Shown here piece by piece: positions 63,183 to 64,000 of a DNA stretch of 64,000 bases (within the stretch, counting starts at the first letter, position 1; every line of letters starts with the position of its first letter). The stretch spans positions 62,001-126,000 of the forward strand of contig NZ_FPEI01000003.1 in assembly GCF_900117415.1 (NCBI RefSeq), in the 5' to 3' direction. Position numbers and translations under genes: made by a program. The notes under the pieces are model-generated. The model saw only the letters and a list, made by a program, of their open reading frames with translations, was not told the DNA's origin and searched no databases. The stretch is from Hyphomicrobium sp. CS1BSMeth3. GTDB lineage: Bacteria > Pseudomonadota > Alphaproteobacteria > Rhizobiales > Hyphomicrobiaceae.

Positions 63183-64000
63183 TCAGGTCTTGCGGGCGGC
63201 CAACGTGACCCCAGCCAAAATCAGCGCGAAACCGATCACGTGAAAGGCTGCAAGGCGCTCGCCGAGGAAGAACCCCGCCAGGACCGCGCTGTAGAGCGCA
63301 ACCAGGTGCAACAGCGCACCCGCCCGGTTCGGGCCGATCAGCTCCACGCCGCGGTTCCACGACATGTAGGCAACCAGGCTCGGAAAAATCGAGACATAAA
63401 CGATCGTGAGAAGCGTCGTGAGCGTCGGCGCAAAGCGTATGCCCTGCTGATACTCGTGCATGGCAAAGGGCAGCGTACCCAAGGCAGCGATCAGCGCGAA
63501 GACGAACATGAAGCTCGTCCAGTGAATGCTCGGACGAAAACGCAGGCAGGCCGAATAGACAGCCCACACGCCCATGTTGAACAGAATGATGAGATCGCCG
63601 TAGTTGAACGACATCGTGGCCAGCATCGCCGGCTCGCCACGCGTCACAATGAACAGCACGCCGGCGAGCGAGACCGCGATGCCCGCATACTGGATCGGCC
63701 GCATGGTCTCGCCGAACATGATCGCCACCGCCGCGACGATGAACACCGGTCCGAGCGAATTGAGCACGGAGACATTCACCGCGCTCGTGTACTGCAGCCC
63801 GACATACTGGAGCGCACTGAAGAGCGCGCCGCCCGTGAGGCCGAGCACCAGTATGGCCTTCCAGTGCGTCTTGATGACCGGCCAGTCGCGGCCGAGGTGA
63901 TTGCGCGCGAGAAGTCCCGCGATGATGCAGGGAAGTACCCAGCGCAATGCCGAGATGCCGACCGGCGGTACTTGCCCCGCGATCGCGCGGCCGAGCACAT
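63183..64000 (-). CDS. EamA/DMT family transporter, N-terminus cut by window end
   Basis: 272 residues are visible and the frame stays open to base 64000. Nine or so hydrophobic segments can be seen; the family has ten in about 300 residues, so roughly the first 25 residues are missing. The second EamA repeat begins around DLIILFNMGVWAVYSACL, and ERLAAFHVIGFALILAGVTL ends it. The substrate is unknown. It is not closely like the EamA protein at 23666-24604. Confidence 0.88.
   Translation of the reverse strand, partial: VLGRAIAGQVPPVGISALRWVLPCIIAGLLARNHLGRDWPVIKTHWKAILVLGLTGGALFSALQYVGLQYTSAVNVSVLNSLGPVFIVAAVAIMFGETMRPIQYAGIAVSLAGVLFIVTRGEPAMLATMSFNYGDLIILFNMGVWAVYSACLRFRPSIHWTSFMFVFALIAALGTLPFAMHEYQQGIRFAPTLTTLLTIVYVSIFPSLVAYMSWNRGVELIGPNRAGALLHLVALYSAVLAGFFLGERLAAFHVIGFALILAGVTLAARKT

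Overview
The window is GC-rich chromosomal DNA with tightly packed genes. It reads as an alphaproteobacterium of the Hyphomicrobiales (Rhizobiales) type. The evidence is a Sinorhizobium-like rkp capsule-lipid gene set, tripartite tricarboxylate (TTT) and TAXI-type TRAP transporters, several orphan catabolic enzymes, and families of short palindromic intergenic repeats. No tRNA, rRNA, CRISPR array, transposase, integrase or plasmid gene was seen. The species cannot be named from the sequence alone.

Layout. 1-9.0 kb: the C-terminus of a thiolase, a membrane TPR-like protein, an amidase followed by a complete TTT transporter (receptor, small and large membrane subunits), a flavoprotein monooxygenase-like protein and a 2-hydroxychromene-2-carboxylate isomerase-like protein. 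9.3-14.6 kb: a TauE/SafE permease, then a minus-strand set of tartrate dehydrogenase-like enzyme, TAXI receptor and fused TRAP permease. 15-19.3 kb: an RND efflux adaptor and pump. 19.4-32.4 kb: accessory metabolism, comprising an SsuD-like monooxygenase, an orphan D12 adenine methylase, an OmpA-like protein, an EamA exporter, a class III CoA-transferase, a glyoxalase-like protein, a ThDP enzyme with an SDR and an epimerase, a GNAT and an alpha/beta hydrolase.

32.6-54.1 kb is the most distinctive part: a group 2/3-type capsule locus. It contains a KpsS-like protein, two separate single-domain KpsC-like proteins, a 2,494-residue one-module reducing PKS (RkpA-like) with an alpha-oxoamine synthase (RkpG-like) and an SDR (RkpH-like), and a complete exporter (outer-membrane lipoprotein, KpsM, KpsT, KpsE). 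Between the lipid genes and the exporter sit two overlapping genes that look like phage or gene-transfer-agent fibre/spike proteins (DUF2793-type with a 516-bp internal duplication, then an FN3 protein). PKS plus AOS plus SDR is the enzyme set used to make sphingoid-like amino alcohols, so the capsule anchor may be an amino lipid. The embedded spike-like genes may encode capsule-binding or surface fibres. Sugar-making and repeat-unit glycosyltransferase genes are absent here.

54.2-64 kb: a Tat-exported metallo-beta-lactamase fold hydrolase, a membrane-anchored methyltransferase, a MetX-like hydrolase, type II dehydroquinase, a CYTH protein, divergent oxyR and katG, a repeat-rich non-coding stretch, and an EamA transporter that runs off the window.

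Dispersed repeats form at least four families. The most notable is a MITE-like element about 76-78 bp long with CTAG-containing terminal inverted repeats. It lies just upstream of four genes and in one case supplies the likely ribosome-binding site.
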